From NCBI GenBank assembly GCA_025362495.1, contig JANYGI010000035.1, forward strand, positions 39,236 to 103,235: 64,000 bases of DNA, written 5' to 3'. Numbering within the stretch: position 1 is the first letter of the stretch; every line of letters begins with the position of its first letter. This document shows positions 36,196 to 44,892 of the stretch, piece by piece. The notes under the pieces are model-generated. The model searched no databases. It worked only from the letters and a program-made list of their open reading frames with translations, and had not been told where the DNA came from. Position numbers and translations under genes: made by a program. Source of the stretch: Byssovorax sp. GTDB lineage: Bacteria; Myxococcota_A; Polyangia; Polyangiales; Polyangiaceae.

Positions 36196-36981
36196 ATGTC
36201 TGTCCCCTTCGCGATCCGAGCTCGATCCCTGGCGCTGCCGCTCCTCGCGATCGGCGCGCTCCTCGGCGGCTGCGACGATGATCCGAAGCCCGCGGGTAGC
36301 AAGGGCAGCACGGCGTCCGCTGCCGCGACGACCGCCGCGCCCGCGCCGCCGGCGCCCGTGAAGCCGAAGGGGATGCCCGAGGTCCTGGTCGACAACGAGG
36401 GCCCGTACATCGGCGGAACACGGATCAACCTCGCCGATCCACAGGGCCCGGAGAAGCTCACGAAGGCCGTCAAAGACCTGCCGATCAACGGCGCGCCGGT
36501 GACGCTGATCGTCGAGAAGAAGGCCAAGACGCCCTACGTCGCGGCCGTGGTCGCGGCGCTCGGCGAAGCGGGCGCGCCGAAGGTGACGATCAAGACCGAC
36601 GGGCGCGACGATCTGCCGAAGGAGATCACCGTGACGCCCGAGGTGCGGGTAGCGTCGCTGCCCGCGTGCACGGTGACGACGATGGTGCTGAAGGATCTGT
36701 CGACGGCGATCTGGCCCGTGAAGGGCGGCACCGCGAAGAAGCAGCGCAAGGGGATGGCAGGCCCCGATCTGTCGAATACCGGCGAGCAGATCACGAAGGA
36801 TCTGGCGGGCTGCGACTCGACGATGGCGGTGTTCTCGGGCGACGAGGCGGTGCCTTGGGAGAACGCGTTCAACCTCGCCGGGACGACGCTGAAGGCGGAC
36901 GAGAAGAAGAAGCTCGATACGCTGGTGTTGCCGCGCGAGGCGCCGGTGGCCGGTCGCCCCGTGACGCTGGCGAAGCACTGA
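36196..36981 (+). CDS. Lipoprotein with ExbD-like periplasmic fold
   Basis: 261 residues. Signal LALPLLAIGALLGGCDD gives a lipid Cys near 30, followed by an Ala/Pro/Thr-rich linker (about 35-60). The body has VTLIVEKKAKTPYVAAVVAA and GAPKVTIKTD, a pattern like the periplasmic ExbD/TolR domain (strand, then helix ending AAL, then strand). Myxobacteria often have lipid-anchored ExbD-like proteins. Two later Cys (LPACTVTTMV, LAGCDSTMAV) may form a disulfide. No ExbB or TonB gene is adjacent. The ExbD relationship is inference from pattern. Confidence 0.6.
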   Translation: MSVPFAIRARSLALPLLAIGALLGGCDDDPKPAGSKGSTASAAATTAAPAPPAPVKPKGMPEVLVDNEGPYIGGTRINLADPQGPEKLTKAVKDLPINGAPVTLIVEKKAKTPYVAAVVAALGEAGAPKVTIKTDGRDDLPKEITVTPEVRVASLPACTVTTMVLKDLSTAIWPVKGGTAKKQRKGMAGPDLSNTGEQITKDLAGCDSTMAVFSGDEAVPWENAFNLAGTTLKADEKKKLDTLVLPREAPVAGRPVTLAKH

Positions 36982-37465
36982 ACGGGTGCTTCACGACGAG
37001 CGCATGACATCGGCGTGGCGAGTCGATGTGAGCCGGAGCGCCGGTCCGATCGGGCGGGGGAGCGTGGTCGATTTGGATCGAATTGCTGAAGAAAATCGAG
37101 CGCTACGGCCATTCACGAGATGATGGGAGCAGCCGCCGTCTCGTTCGCTTTCGCCGCGGCGCGTCCCCGACGCCTGAGGGCCGAGGTGCGAGGGTGTGGG
37201 GGCGATCTTTCTGCTCCGCAGATTTCGCGCTGGTCCGCGGAGGCGAAAGCCGCAAAAATACCCCGGCGGCAGTCAGGTCATGTCGCCCGGCACGGTTCGG
37301 CACAGCCGCAGCGACGTCGGTCGGCGAACGGCGGATTTCACGAAACGAACGGGTCGGCCTGGTTCGTGTATACGCGGCCAGCTCGGCCGGGCCTGGCGTT
37401 ACCTCGGTAACGCGCTGCCATTGCAGGCTCCTCGACTAGGGGTCGTTCGGAGGTTGGTTTCCATC
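36982..37465. other. 484-base gap without a convincing gene
   Basis: Short open frames here lack codon bias or family features. The stretch has AT-richer islands (GATTTGGATCGAATTGC near 37070, AAAAATACCC near 37254). Loose inverted repeats include CACGAA near 37338 with TTCGTG near 37368. A perfect 18-base palindrome lies at 37396-37413, then GGAGG near 37449. It looks like a long upstream regulatory region or 5' leader for the TPR gene at 37466. I saw no tRNA and no RNase P, tmRNA or riboswitch signature. Confidence 0.5.
37396..37413. promoter_or_regulatory. Perfect palindrome GCGTTACC-TC-GGTAACGC
   Basis: Eight-base perfect arms with a two-base centre, 53 bases before the TPR gene. Its geometry suits a dimeric repressor operator, such as a TetR- or GntR-type regulator, or a small RNA hairpin in the leader. 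The regulator is unknown and none is encoded next to it. Confidence 0.5.
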
Positions 37466-38887
37466 ATGTCCAATCGACTTCGCGCTTCGATGCGGGCGGG
37501 TAACAAGGGTCGGAGCCTTCGGCCCCGCACCTCGCCATCACGCAACTCGGCTGTCCCGCCGGAGTCGGATCTCGCCACGAGCGAGCAGGAGGAAGCCGAG
37601 GCTCCCCTCGCGGCACCGGCCGATCCCGAGACACTCCAGGCGCTGAGAGGCGCCCAGGCGACCGCGCCGTCGCCAGAGGTGGTCGCGCCCGCCAAGATCA
37701 CGCCGGCTGAGGTGCTCGCCGCCGGCGAGGCATTCAGCGGCGAGGACGAGGAAGAAGAAGACGAGGAAGACGAGGCTCCGTCGGCGAAGGTCGAAGCTCC
37801 CGTCGTCGCGAAGACGGCCGAGCCTGCTCCCGTCGTCGTCGTCGCGAAGAAGGTCGACCCTGCCCCCGTTGTGGTCGTCGCGAAGAATGCCGAGGAGCTG
37901 AAGAAGGTCGAAGCCGTCGCTCCCGTGCGCAAGCTCGAGGAGCCGAAGAAGGCCGAGCCGCAAGCGCAGGTGAAGAAGAGCGAAGCGCCGCAAGCGCAAG
38001 CGAAGAAGGGCGAGCCGATCAAGGGCGCCGTCGCGAAGAAGATCGACGAGAACGCGACGACGCTGCGGGCCGAGCGCACGCCGACGGTCGACGAGGATCT
38101 GCGATCGGGCAACAAGAAGAAGGGCGGCAAGAGCGACGCTCCGCGGACCGACGCGAAGCGCCCCGCGAACGACGAGGTCGACGACTCGTCGATCTCCGCC
38201 GAGTTCTTTCGTCGCGAGGGCGACTCGTTGCCGCCGATGGTCGACGCCCACGGCGACCACGAAGATCACGACGACGCCGGCGTCCACGTGCTCTCGGCCG
38301 AGACGATCGCCCGCCGGGCGCGGCTGCGGCGGGTGGTGGCGGGCGTCGTGGCGTTCGCTGCGGTGATCACGCTGGCCGTCGTCGGAAAGACGCTCGCTGC
38401 GGGGAAGCAACCCGCGACGAGCGTGCCGATGAAGCCGACCGTGACGCAGGAAGGGAAGGTCGATTCAAAGCCCGAAGAGAAGGTCGCGCCGCCCCCCGAG
38501 AAGACGGCCGCACCGCCTCCCGTCGCGGCGCTGTCGGCGTCGGCCGCGGTCGCGAAGGTCGACGATCCGAAGGCCGACGTGAAGCCCGTCGAGGAGCCGA
38601 AGCCGGCCGAAGAGCCGAAGAAGCCCGAGCCCACCGGCGGCGACGCGAAGGCGCTGACGAAGGAGGCGGAGTCGTTCCTCAACCGCGGCAATCGCAAGGA
38701 CGCGATGGCCAAGGCGCGCGAGGCGATCGCCGCGGATCCGACGCAAGCGCTGCCGTACCTGCTGCTCGGCTCGGCCCTGCAGGACTCGGGCAAGTGGAAG
38801 GACGGGATCGAGGCCTATTCGGAGTGCGTGCGCAACGCGACCAAGGGCCCCGTGAGCGACTGCCGCCAGATGGGCGGCCACAAGTAG
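37466..38887 (+). CDS. Low-complexity membrane protein with periplasmic TPR tail
   Basis: 473 residues from ATG 37466 with GGAGG about 12 bases upstream. Residues 1-285 are charged, Lys/Glu/Pro/Ala/Val-rich and repetitive; PAPVVVVAKK-type units occur twice near 120-145, and an acidic run of Glu/Asp lies near 95-102. One membrane segment lies about 289-310 (VVAGVVAFAAVITLAVVG), preceded by RRARLRR, giving an N-in topology. A second Pro/Lys-rich linker leads to two TPR-like helices (KEAESFLNRGNRKDAMAKAR, LPYLLLGSALQDSGKWKDGI) at about 395-460. Such layouts are common in myxobacterial kinase-associated or scaffold proteins. No enzymatic function is suggested. Confidence 0.75.
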   Translation: MSNRLRASMRAGNKGRSLRPRTSPSRNSAVPPESDLATSEQEEAEAPLAAPADPETLQALRGAQATAPSPEVVAPAKITPAEVLAAGEAFSGEDEEEEDEEDEAPSAKVEAPVVAKTAEPAPVVVVAKKVDPAPVVVVAKNAEELKKVEAVAPVRKLEEPKKAEPQAQVKKSEAPQAQAKKGEPIKGAVAKKIDENATTLRAERTPTVDEDLRSGNKKKGGKSDAPRTDAKRPANDEVDDSSISAEFFRREGDSLPPMVDAHGDHEDHDDAGVHVLSAETIARRARLRRVVAGVVAFAAVITLAVVGKTLAAGKQPATSVPMKPTVTQEGKVDSKPEEKVAPPPEKTAAPPPVAALSASAAVAKVDDPKADVKPVEEPKPAEEPKKPEPTGGDAKALTKEAESFLNRGNRKDAMAKAREAIAADPTQALPYLLLGSALQDSGKWKDGIEAYSECVRNATKGPVSDCRQMGGHK

Positions 38888-38909
38888 CGATCACGCGATC
38901 ACGCGGCGA

Positions 38910-39380
38910 TCAGCGGTCGGCGAGGGGGCGCTCCTCGCCGGCCGATCGCCGCATCGCGAGCAGGCACGCGGCGCCGATCGCGTAGCCGAAGAGCAGGCCC
39001 GTGGCGACGCGGGTGACGTGCCAGACGGGGTGCACGCCGAGGTCTTGCGTGACGACGTCGGCGATCATCAGCGCGGTCGACACGGCGACGAGGATCCGCC
39101 AGCGCGCGAGCTCGAAGCGCGGGCGCATGATCAGCGCGCCCAGCGCGAGCCCCGCGAAGATGCCGGCGCAGCGGCTGCAGAGCGGCATCGGGACGCCGTC
39201 GAAGTAGAGCGTGCGCGCCGGGATGCGGTGGCACATCGGCACGAAGAACAGATCGAGCAGCTCGCCCGCGCGGCCGAGAGGCAGCCTGGCGCGAGCGACT
39301 GGCAGGATCCAGGGCAGCACGCCGAGGACGATGAACCCGACGCGCGTGACGCGCGGGAGCAGCGTCGGCGTCGCGTTCAT
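38910..39380 (-). CDS. DUF2085 small membrane protein
   Basis: 156 residues from ATG 39380. Four hydrophobic segments surround the family signature: FFVPMCHRIPARTLYFDG, PLCSRCAGIFAGLALGAL and IADVVTQDLGVHPVWHVTR. The three Cys and the His suggest metal binding. Function is unknown. The start overlaps the stop of the uracil-DNA glycosylase gene by four bases (ATGA), so it is the last gene of the trxB operon. Tail-to-tail with the TPR gene; the spacer contains a repeated GCGATCAC. Confidence 0.88.
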   Translation of the reverse strand: MNATPTLLPRVTRVGFIVLGVLPWILPVARARLPLGRAGELLDLFFVPMCHRIPARTLYFDGVPMPLCSRCAGIFAGLALGALIMRPRFELARWRILVAVSTALMIADVVTQDLGVHPVWHVTRVATGLLFGYAIGAACLLAMRRSAGEERPLADR

Positions 39381-40348
39381 CCTTTGCGAGGCGCTTTGCC
39401 GAGCCGCTCCATCACGGCCTTGAGATCGTTCCACACGTCGCGCTTCGCGTCGGGGTTACGGAGCAGGTACGCAGGGTGGAACGTGGGCATGACGGGGATG
39501 GTCTGCTGGTAGACCTTCCACTTGCCGCGCATGCGCGTGATGCCTTCGGCCACGCCCGGCAGGATGCCCTGCACCGCGGTGGCGCCGAGCGCGACGATCA
39601 CCTTGGGCTTGATCAGCGCGAGCTGCTCGACGACGAACGGCGAGCACGCGGCCATCTCGACGGGCTCGGGCTTGCGGTTCTCGGGCGGGCGGCACTTCAC
39701 GATGTTGCAGATGTAGACGTCGTCGGTGGCGTAGCCCATCGCGACGATCATGCGGTCGAGGAGCTGGCCCGACTTGCCGACGAAGGGCAGGCCTTGCTCG
39801 TCCTCGTCGGCGCCGGGACCTTCGCCGACGAACACGAGCTCGGCGAAGGGGTTGCCCCGCGCGAATACGGCCTGCTTGCGCGTCGTGTGGAGCACGCAGC
39901 GCGTGCAGGCGCGCGCCTCGTCGGAGAGCGTGAGGAGGCGGGCGCGGCGGTCGTCGTTCGAGGCGGTGATCGGCGCGCGCGCAGGCGTGATCGCCGGCGT
40001 CGCAGGAGGCGGCGGCGCCGGGCGAGCGACCGGCGCCGAGGCCGGCATCGCGGCCTGCGCAAAGGCCGCTGCGGACGCCGGTACGGGCGCGCGTTGCGGC
40101 GCGGCGAACGACGGCGCGGGCGCGGAGAACGAAGGCTGCGGGGCGGTAAATGAAGGCGCGGGCGCGGCGGTGCGAGGAGCCGTGCCGCGTGGCCCGGGGG
40201 CGAGCGAGGCGAGCGCCGACTCCGGGGTCCCGTCGACGAGCACGTCGCTCGCGCCCGCGGATTCGAACCACTCGATCAGCGCGCGCGTCGACGCGACGAG
40301 CTCGGCGAGCTCTTCACGCGACGAAACGGCCTCGCTCGCTTCGATCAA
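39377..40348 (-). CDS. Family 4 uracil-DNA glycosylase with long Ala/Pro N-terminal linker
   Basis: 323 residues. The catalytic domain (about 135-323) has the 4Fe-4S Cys pair CTRCVLHTTRK, motif GEGPGADEDEQGLPFVGKSG (uracil-binding/catalytic), ICNIVKCRPPENRKPEP with a further Cys, and VMPTFHPAYLLRNPDAKRD. This is UDG family 4, which removes uracil from DNA. The KRRIH insertion of UdgX is absent. Residues about 60-130 are an Ala/Pro/Ser linker with APxPSFxAP repeats. The start is TTG 40348, overlapping the trxB stop as TTGA; no better start exists upstream of the conserved N-terminal helix. It is the middle gene of trxB-udg-DUF2085. Confidence 0.88.
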   Translation of the reverse strand: MIEASEAVSSREELAELVASTRALIEWFESAGASDVLVDGTPESALASLAPGPRGTAPRTAAPAPSFTAPQPSFSAPAPSFAAPQRAPVPASAAAFAQAAMPASAPVARPAPPPPATPAITPARAPITASNDDRRARLLTLSDEARACTRCVLHTTRKQAVFARGNPFAELVFVGEGPGADEDEQGLPFVGKSGQLLDRMIVAMGYATDDVYICNIVKCRPPENRKPEPVEMAACSPFVVEQLALIKPKVIVALGATAVQGILPGVAEGITRMRGKWKVYQQTIPVMPTFHPAYLLRNPDAKRDVWNDLKAVMERLGKAPRKG

Positions 40349-41304
40349 TGACCGCCCTCGGCCGAGAGCCAGCGCTCCGCGTCGAGGGCCGCCATGCAGC
40401 CCGTGCCGGCCGCGGTGACGGCCTGGCGGTAGGTCCAGTCTTGCACGTCGCCCGCGGCGAACACGCCGGGGATGTTGGTGCGCGTCGAGCCCGGGACCGT
40501 CTTCAGGTAGCCGTTCTCGTGCGCGTCGAGCTGGCCGATGAAGAGGTCCGTCATCGGCGTGTGGCCGATCGCGACGAACATCGCCGAGGCCTCGATGGTG
40601 TGCTTCGCGCCTGTTTTCAGGTCGCGAACGACGACGCCGGTGACGGTGTCTTGCTGGACGTCGAGGACCTCGTCGACGACGTGGCTGTAGAGGATCTTGA
40701 TCTTGGGGTTGCTCACCGTGCGATCGATCATCGACTTCGACGCGCGGAACTCGTCGCGGCGGTGGACGAGCGTGACGTGTGAGCAGAGGCTCGCGAGGTA
40801 CGTGGCCTCTTCCATCGCCGTGTCGCCGCCGCCGATGACGACGACCGGCTGCCCGCGGAAGAGCGCGCCGTCGCACACCGCGCAGGCGCTGACGCCCTTG
40901 TTTTTGAGGGCTTCTTCGCTCGGGAGGCCGAGGTAGTTCGCCCGCGCGCCCGTCGCCACGATCACCGTGTGCGCGAGGTAGAGCGTCTCCTCGACCCAGA
41001 CCTTGAAGGGGCGTTGCGAGAGGTCGACCTTGCTCACGTCGGCGGTGACGATCTCCGTGCCCTGGCGCTCGGCCTGATCGCGGAAGCGCTGCATCAGCTC
41101 CTGACCGGTGACCTTCTCGGGGAAGCCGGGGTAGTTCTCGACCTCGGTCGTGAACATTAGCTGGCCGCCCGGGATGAGGCCGCCAGCGCTGAACCCTTCG
41201 ATGAGAAGGGGCTTCATGTTGGCGCGAGCGGCGTAGATGCTCGCGGTCAACCCAGCAGGACCGGAGCCGATGATGATGACGTTTCGAACAGGGGTTTCGG
41301 ACAT
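40345..41304 (-). CDS. trxB: Thioredoxin reductase
   Basis: 319 residues, standard low-molecular-weight TrxB. FAD site IIGSGPAGLTASIYAARANM, redox-active pair SACAVCDGALF (Cys 141 and 144), NADPH site VVIGGGDTAMEEATYLASL, and the C-terminal FAD motif IPGVFAAGDVQDWTYRQAVT. It reduces thioredoxin with NADPH in the cytoplasm. It heads the trxB-udg-DUF2085 operon. The 143-base region upstream separates it from the fadL gene, transcribed in the same direction. Confidence 0.97.
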   Translation of the reverse strand: MSETPVRNVIIIGSGPAGLTASIYAARANMKPLLIEGFSAGGLIPGGQLMFTTEVENYPGFPEKVTGQELMQRFRDQAERQGTEIVTADVSKVDLSQRPFKVWVEETLYLAHTVIVATGARANYLGLPSEEALKNKGVSACAVCDGALFRGQPVVVIGGGDTAMEEATYLASLCSHVTLVHRRDEFRASKSMIDRTVSNPKIKILYSHVVDEVLDVQQDTVTGVVVRDLKTGAKHTIEASAMFVAIGHTPMTDLFIGQLDAHENGYLKTVPGSTRTNIPGVFAAGDVQDWTYRQAVTAAGTGCMAALDAERWLSAEGGH

Positions 41305-41447
41305 GGCCGGGGGTTTATAGGCGCGCAGGCGCCCGGCGTCGACAGACCCGCGCCTAGCGCGCGTGGATCCCCCTGGATAAACCGACCAGAAGCGTCATCG
41401 CCGACGACCTCGCCCCGCGGCGCCGTCGGCGTGAATCGCCGCGCCGA

Positions 41448-43091
41448 TCAGAAGCGGACCGTACCGCCGAGGCCCACTTCGTTGAGGCTCTGCTTGAGCA
41501 CGCCGCCGTTGATGGTCTGCGTGCTGCGGTTGCAGGTCGCGCCGTCGTTCACGAGGACCGCGCAGCTGCTCTTGTCACCCGAGAGCGCGTGGACCGCGCC
41601 GTTGCCGCCGTTGTCGAGGGTGCCGAAGAACGTGTGCTGGAACGAGGCCGAGAGATCGACCGGGCCGAGGCGCAGCGTGCCGCCGAGGCCGAGGCCGTAT
41701 TTCTGAGCGTTGTTGAAGTCGAGGCCGAGGAAGTTGTCGTTCTGACCCTTGGTCTCGAAGAAGCCGCCGGCCCGCACCGCGAAGCGGTTCGGCACCACGT
41801 TGACGTCGCCGCCGAGGCGCACGCCGACGACATCCTTGAAGTAGTGGGGGATGTTGGCGTTGACCGGCACGCTCGCGAAGACGCCGCCGCCGAGGTCGAC
41901 CTTCACGCCCGGCTGGAACTGCAAATAGAGCTGATCGATCGAGCTGTCGTTGGCCCAGGTGAAGTCGAGCTCGATGTCGAACAGCTCTTCGCTGAGGGGA
42001 TCGCGGGTGCGACGGCCCGGGGTCTTGGTGGCCCAGCCGGGGCGGTTCGAGTTCTCGCGGGCCTGGTGGTAGCGGAGGCCGATCTTCGCTTCCATCGGCA
42101 GATTGAGCTTGAGCGAGGCCTTGTCGGTCGCGACGGTGGTGTTGACCTTGGACGCGTCGGTCTGCTTGAGGCCGTTGGCCGTCCAGTAGTTGGCGTCGAA
42201 CGTCACGTCGGCCGTGTCGGTCTTGAACGAGTCTTGCCACTTGAACCAGGCCGACAGATCGAGGTTCTTCGACGGCATCCACAGCGCGCTCGCCACGATG
42301 CCGGGGACGAAGAGATCCTTCGCCTCGAGCTTGGCGCGGATGTCGTTCGTGAAGTTGTCGGGCGTCTTCTTGTCGTCGGTGCGGACGGCCTCGGCGAAGT
42401 TGGTGAACGACGCGGTGGCGATGCCCCACGTGAAGCCGACGCCGAACGAGAGCGAGTCGGTGGGCGCGTACGCGACCGAGATCGTCGGGAACAGCAGCAG
42501 CGCGTTCGAGCTGACGAGCATGTAGCGGTTCGGCGCGGGCTGCGTCAGCGGCACCATGTTGCCGGCCGCGTCCTTCACCTGCGAGAAGCCGAACTTGTTC
42601 GTGTACGGCAGCGACTCGGGCCAGTTGTTGTCGCCGTCGGTGTGCGGACCGACGACCGCGAGGCCGATCGCCAGGCGATCCGAGACGCGGAACACGCCCG
42701 CGAGGTTCGGGTTGGGGAAGAGCCCGCTGCCCGTCGCGCACGTGGCCGCGGGAGGCGGGATCGATTTGTCGCCCGCCGCGGCGACCGCGCCCGGCCCGAG
42801 GATCGAGCCGCCCGGCGACACCGCCGTGGCGCCCGGCCCTTGCCGCGTGAAGCAGCGCGACTCGAACATCAGCGACGCGCCGAGGTGCACGCCCGACGCC
42901 TGGAACGCCATCGCGGCCGGGTTGTAGTAGGCCGCGAGCGGATCGTCGGCGCGCACGAACCACGCGCCGCCGCGGCCGGTCGCCTGCACGCCGTTATCGG
43001 GTGACTCGAGGGCGTTCGACGCCAACGCCGTGCCCGCGCTGAGGAGGAGGGCCAAGGCGGCAACGAGGCCGCTAGCACGTCGGAGTTGCAT
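41448..43091 (-). CDS. FadL/OmpP1/TodX-family outer-membrane transporter
   Basis: 547 residues from ATG 43091. Signal peptide LVAALALLLSAGTALA. The mature N-terminus SNALESPDNGVQATGRGGAW plus DPLAAYYNPAAMAFQASGVH is the FadL hatch signature (NPA). Many alternating beta-strand segments follow, and the protein ends EVGLGGTVRF with the C-terminal Phe used by the BAM machinery. FadL proteins import hydrophobic compounds such as fatty acids. It is the last gene of a three-gene leftward operon with the MXAN_5187-like protein (46-base spacer) and the cupredoxin-like protein. Confidence 0.92.
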   Translation of the reverse strand: MQLRRASGLVAALALLLSAGTALASNALESPDNGVQATGRGGAWFVRADDPLAAYYNPAAMAFQASGVHLGASLMFESRCFTRQGPGATAVSPGGSILGPGAVAAAGDKSIPPPAATCATGSGLFPNPNLAGVFRVSDRLAIGLAVVGPHTDGDNNWPESLPYTNKFGFSQVKDAAGNMVPLTQPAPNRYMLVSSNALLLFPTISVAYAPTDSLSFGVGFTWGIATASFTNFAEAVRTDDKKTPDNFTNDIRAKLEAKDLFVPGIVASALWMPSKNLDLSAWFKWQDSFKTDTADVTFDANYWTANGLKQTDASKVNTTVATDKASLKLNLPMEAKIGLRYHQARENSNRPGWATKTPGRRTRDPLSEELFDIELDFTWANDSSIDQLYLQFQPGVKVDLGGGVFASVPVNANIPHYFKDVVGVRLGGDVNVVPNRFAVRAGGFFETKGQNDNFLGLDFNNAQKYGLGLGGTLRLGPVDLSASFQHTFFGTLDNGGNGAVHALSGDKSSCAVLVNDGATCNRSTQTINGGVLKQSLNEVGLGGTVRF

Positions 43092-43137
43092 CGTCTCTGT
43101 TTGCCTTGTTTGGAAGGCCCCGGAGGATCGGGGCAGG

Positions 43138-44886
43138 TTACTTGACCGGAGAGGCCTTGAGGGCGGCCTTGCCCTCCTTGACGTATACGGTGAACTTGAC
43201 GCGATTGCAGTTGTGGCGCGCGACGAGCGCGTCCTTGTTGCGCTGCAACGTGCCTTTGAACTTCTCGAAGGTGAGCGGCGCCGTCGGCTCGCCACACTGG
43301 CGCTTCACCGCGACGAACTCCTCGTAGACTTTGCGCCAGTCCTCGACCTCGTCGAAGGCGTCGTCCATGGGGAGCGCGGCCGCGAACGAGGCCTCGGCGA
43401 CCTGCGGTGCGTCGGGCTGCGCGGCCGCGGGCGGCGGCGGACGACGCGGCGGCGGAGGCGGCTGCCCCCGGCCGCGCGGCGACACCGCGTCTTCGCTGAT
43501 CGGCGAGGCCGAGCGCGCCGTCTCGTTGATCGGCGCCGCGTTGAAGTCGCTGAAGCGGACCTGCTCTCCCGAGTCGGGGGCGGGCATCCCACCACCGCTG
43601 CTGCGGAGGCGTGACGGACCGCGCTCGCTCACCGGCGGACGCGGCATCGACGGTCGCGAGGGCGCCTCCACCGGCGAGCCGGGGCCCGGCACCGCGAACG
43701 CGCTCATCATCGGCTGCGCGGGGATCGGGCCGAGCACCTGCTCGAGATCGGCCGCCTTGCGCGGGGCGCCGCCCTTCACGGCGACCTTCTCGATCCCGTC
43801 GTTGAGGTCGGCCGCGATCTTCTTGTAGGCGCCGCGGAAGCGGCTCGGCTGGAGCATGTCGATCTCGCCCTTGGCGAGGCGCTCGGCCTCCTTCCGGAAG
43901 CTCGCGAGCGGCTTCGTGTGCTCGAGGTACGAGAAGAACAGGCCGAGCCCGGTGACGATCAAGATCCCGAGGATCACGAGCTTCGTCGGCACGTTCTCCT
44001 GGTCGCTCTTGTCGGCGCGGTTCAGCACGTCGAAGGGCGAGCTCACCGAGACGGCGACGCGCCCCACGGCGTAGCCGGCGCCGAGGTCCCACGCCTCGCC
44101 GGGGAGGCGCGCGTAGACGACGCCGAGGTGATCGCCGATCACGCGGACCTCGCTGCGGCCCTTCTCGAGGTAGTCCTTGTTGGTGTCGAGCTGCTTCAGA
44201 TCACGGGTGATCTCGTCGAGGCTCGCCTTGTCGAAGCCCTCGGGCGCGCCCGAGGCGACGCGGGCGCTGTCGGCGAAGAACGCGATCGCGGCGCCGGTGC
44301 GCTTGCTGACCTCGCGGGCGAAGGTGTCGTCGACGATCTTGGCGCCGACGATCGCGCCCACCGGCTCGCCGTTGGCTTCCTTCTCGACGGGGCGCGTGAC
44401 GATGCGGAGGATGCGGCCCTTCCACACCCACGCGTCGTCGCGGATCCATCCGTGGAGCGCGTCGGCGACGCTGGCGTAGCCGCCGAGCTCCGTCAGCTCC
44501 TTGTTGTCGAAGCCGCCGCCGCCGACGACGCGCCCGTTGGCGTCGACGGCCCAGAGGTGATCGAACTTGATGTCCGAGTCCTCGCCGGCCTTGCGCAGCG
44601 CCGCCGCGACCTTGGCCTTCGTGTCGGCGTCGATCTTCTCGTCGCCCGACGCCTTGGCGAGCGCCGCGCTGATCTCGGGCGAGAGAGCGACGTTGATGAG
44701 CGCGCTCGATCGCTTGCGCGCGTCGTCGCGGAGGAACCAGTCCACGGAGCTCGAGTCGGACGAGAGCGAGTCGCTCATCGCCGCCTTCCCCGTGCGGTTG
44801 TACATCGCCACGGCGACGAAGAGGATGAAGACCGAGACGCCCAGCGTGAGCGCCAGAATGCCGTACCAGAAGCGGGAAAGAAGCAT
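43138..44886 (-). CDS. MXAN_5187-like membrane sensor-type protein
   Basis: 582 residues. Membrane segment 1 about 7-29 (WYGILALTLGVSVFILFVAV). A periplasmic region of about 265 residues has a Cache-like layout (SDIKFDHLWAVDANGRVVGG, AIVGAKIVDDTFAREVSKRT). Membrane segment 2 is about 303-322 (LVILGILIVTGLGLFFSYLE), then a HAMP-like helix (HTKPLASFRKEAERLAKGEI). A Pro/Arg-rich linker leads to a C-terminal domain of about 75 residues (DWRKVYEEFVAVKRQCG, NKDALVARHNCNRVKFTVYV). No kinase, cyclase or methyl-accepting output is present, so the output is by protein contact. The MXAN_5187 family label is from memory of myxobacterial annotations. Confidence 0.7.
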   Translation of the reverse strand: MLLSRFWYGILALTLGVSVFILFVAVAMYNRTGKAAMSDSLSSDSSSVDWFLRDDARKRSSALINVALSPEISAALAKASGDEKIDADTKAKVAAALRKAGEDSDIKFDHLWAVDANGRVVGGGGFDNKELTELGGYASVADALHGWIRDDAWVWKGRILRIVTRPVEKEANGEPVGAIVGAKIVDDTFAREVSKRTGAAIAFFADSARVASGAPEGFDKASLDEITRDLKQLDTNKDYLEKGRSEVRVIGDHLGVVYARLPGEAWDLGAGYAVGRVAVSVSSPFDVLNRADKSDQENVPTKLVILGILIVTGLGLFFSYLEHTKPLASFRKEAERLAKGEIDMLQPSRFRGAYKKIAADLNDGIEKVAVKGGAPRKAADLEQVLGPIPAQPMMSAFAVPGPGSPVEAPSRPSMPRPPVSERGPSRLRSSGGGMPAPDSGEQVRFSDFNAAPINETARSASPISEDAVSPRGRGQPPPPPRRPPPPAAAQPDAPQVAEASFAAALPMDDAFDEVEDWRKVYEEFVAVKRQCGEPTAPLTFEKFKGTLQRNKDALVARHNCNRVKFTVYVKEGKAALKASPVK

Positions 44887-44892
44887 GTTCCC

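Noticed and set aside
35069..36361. 430-residue plus-strand frame over the acyl-CoA synthetase
   Set aside because: Arg/Glu/Gly-rich shadow; the minus strand encodes a complete ANL enzyme with all motifs.
36982..37465. Riboswitch, RNase P RNA or tmRNA in the long gap
   Set aside because: None of the conserved cores (GEMM AAAGCC-type, GAGGAAAGTCC, tmRNA ends) could be found on either strand.
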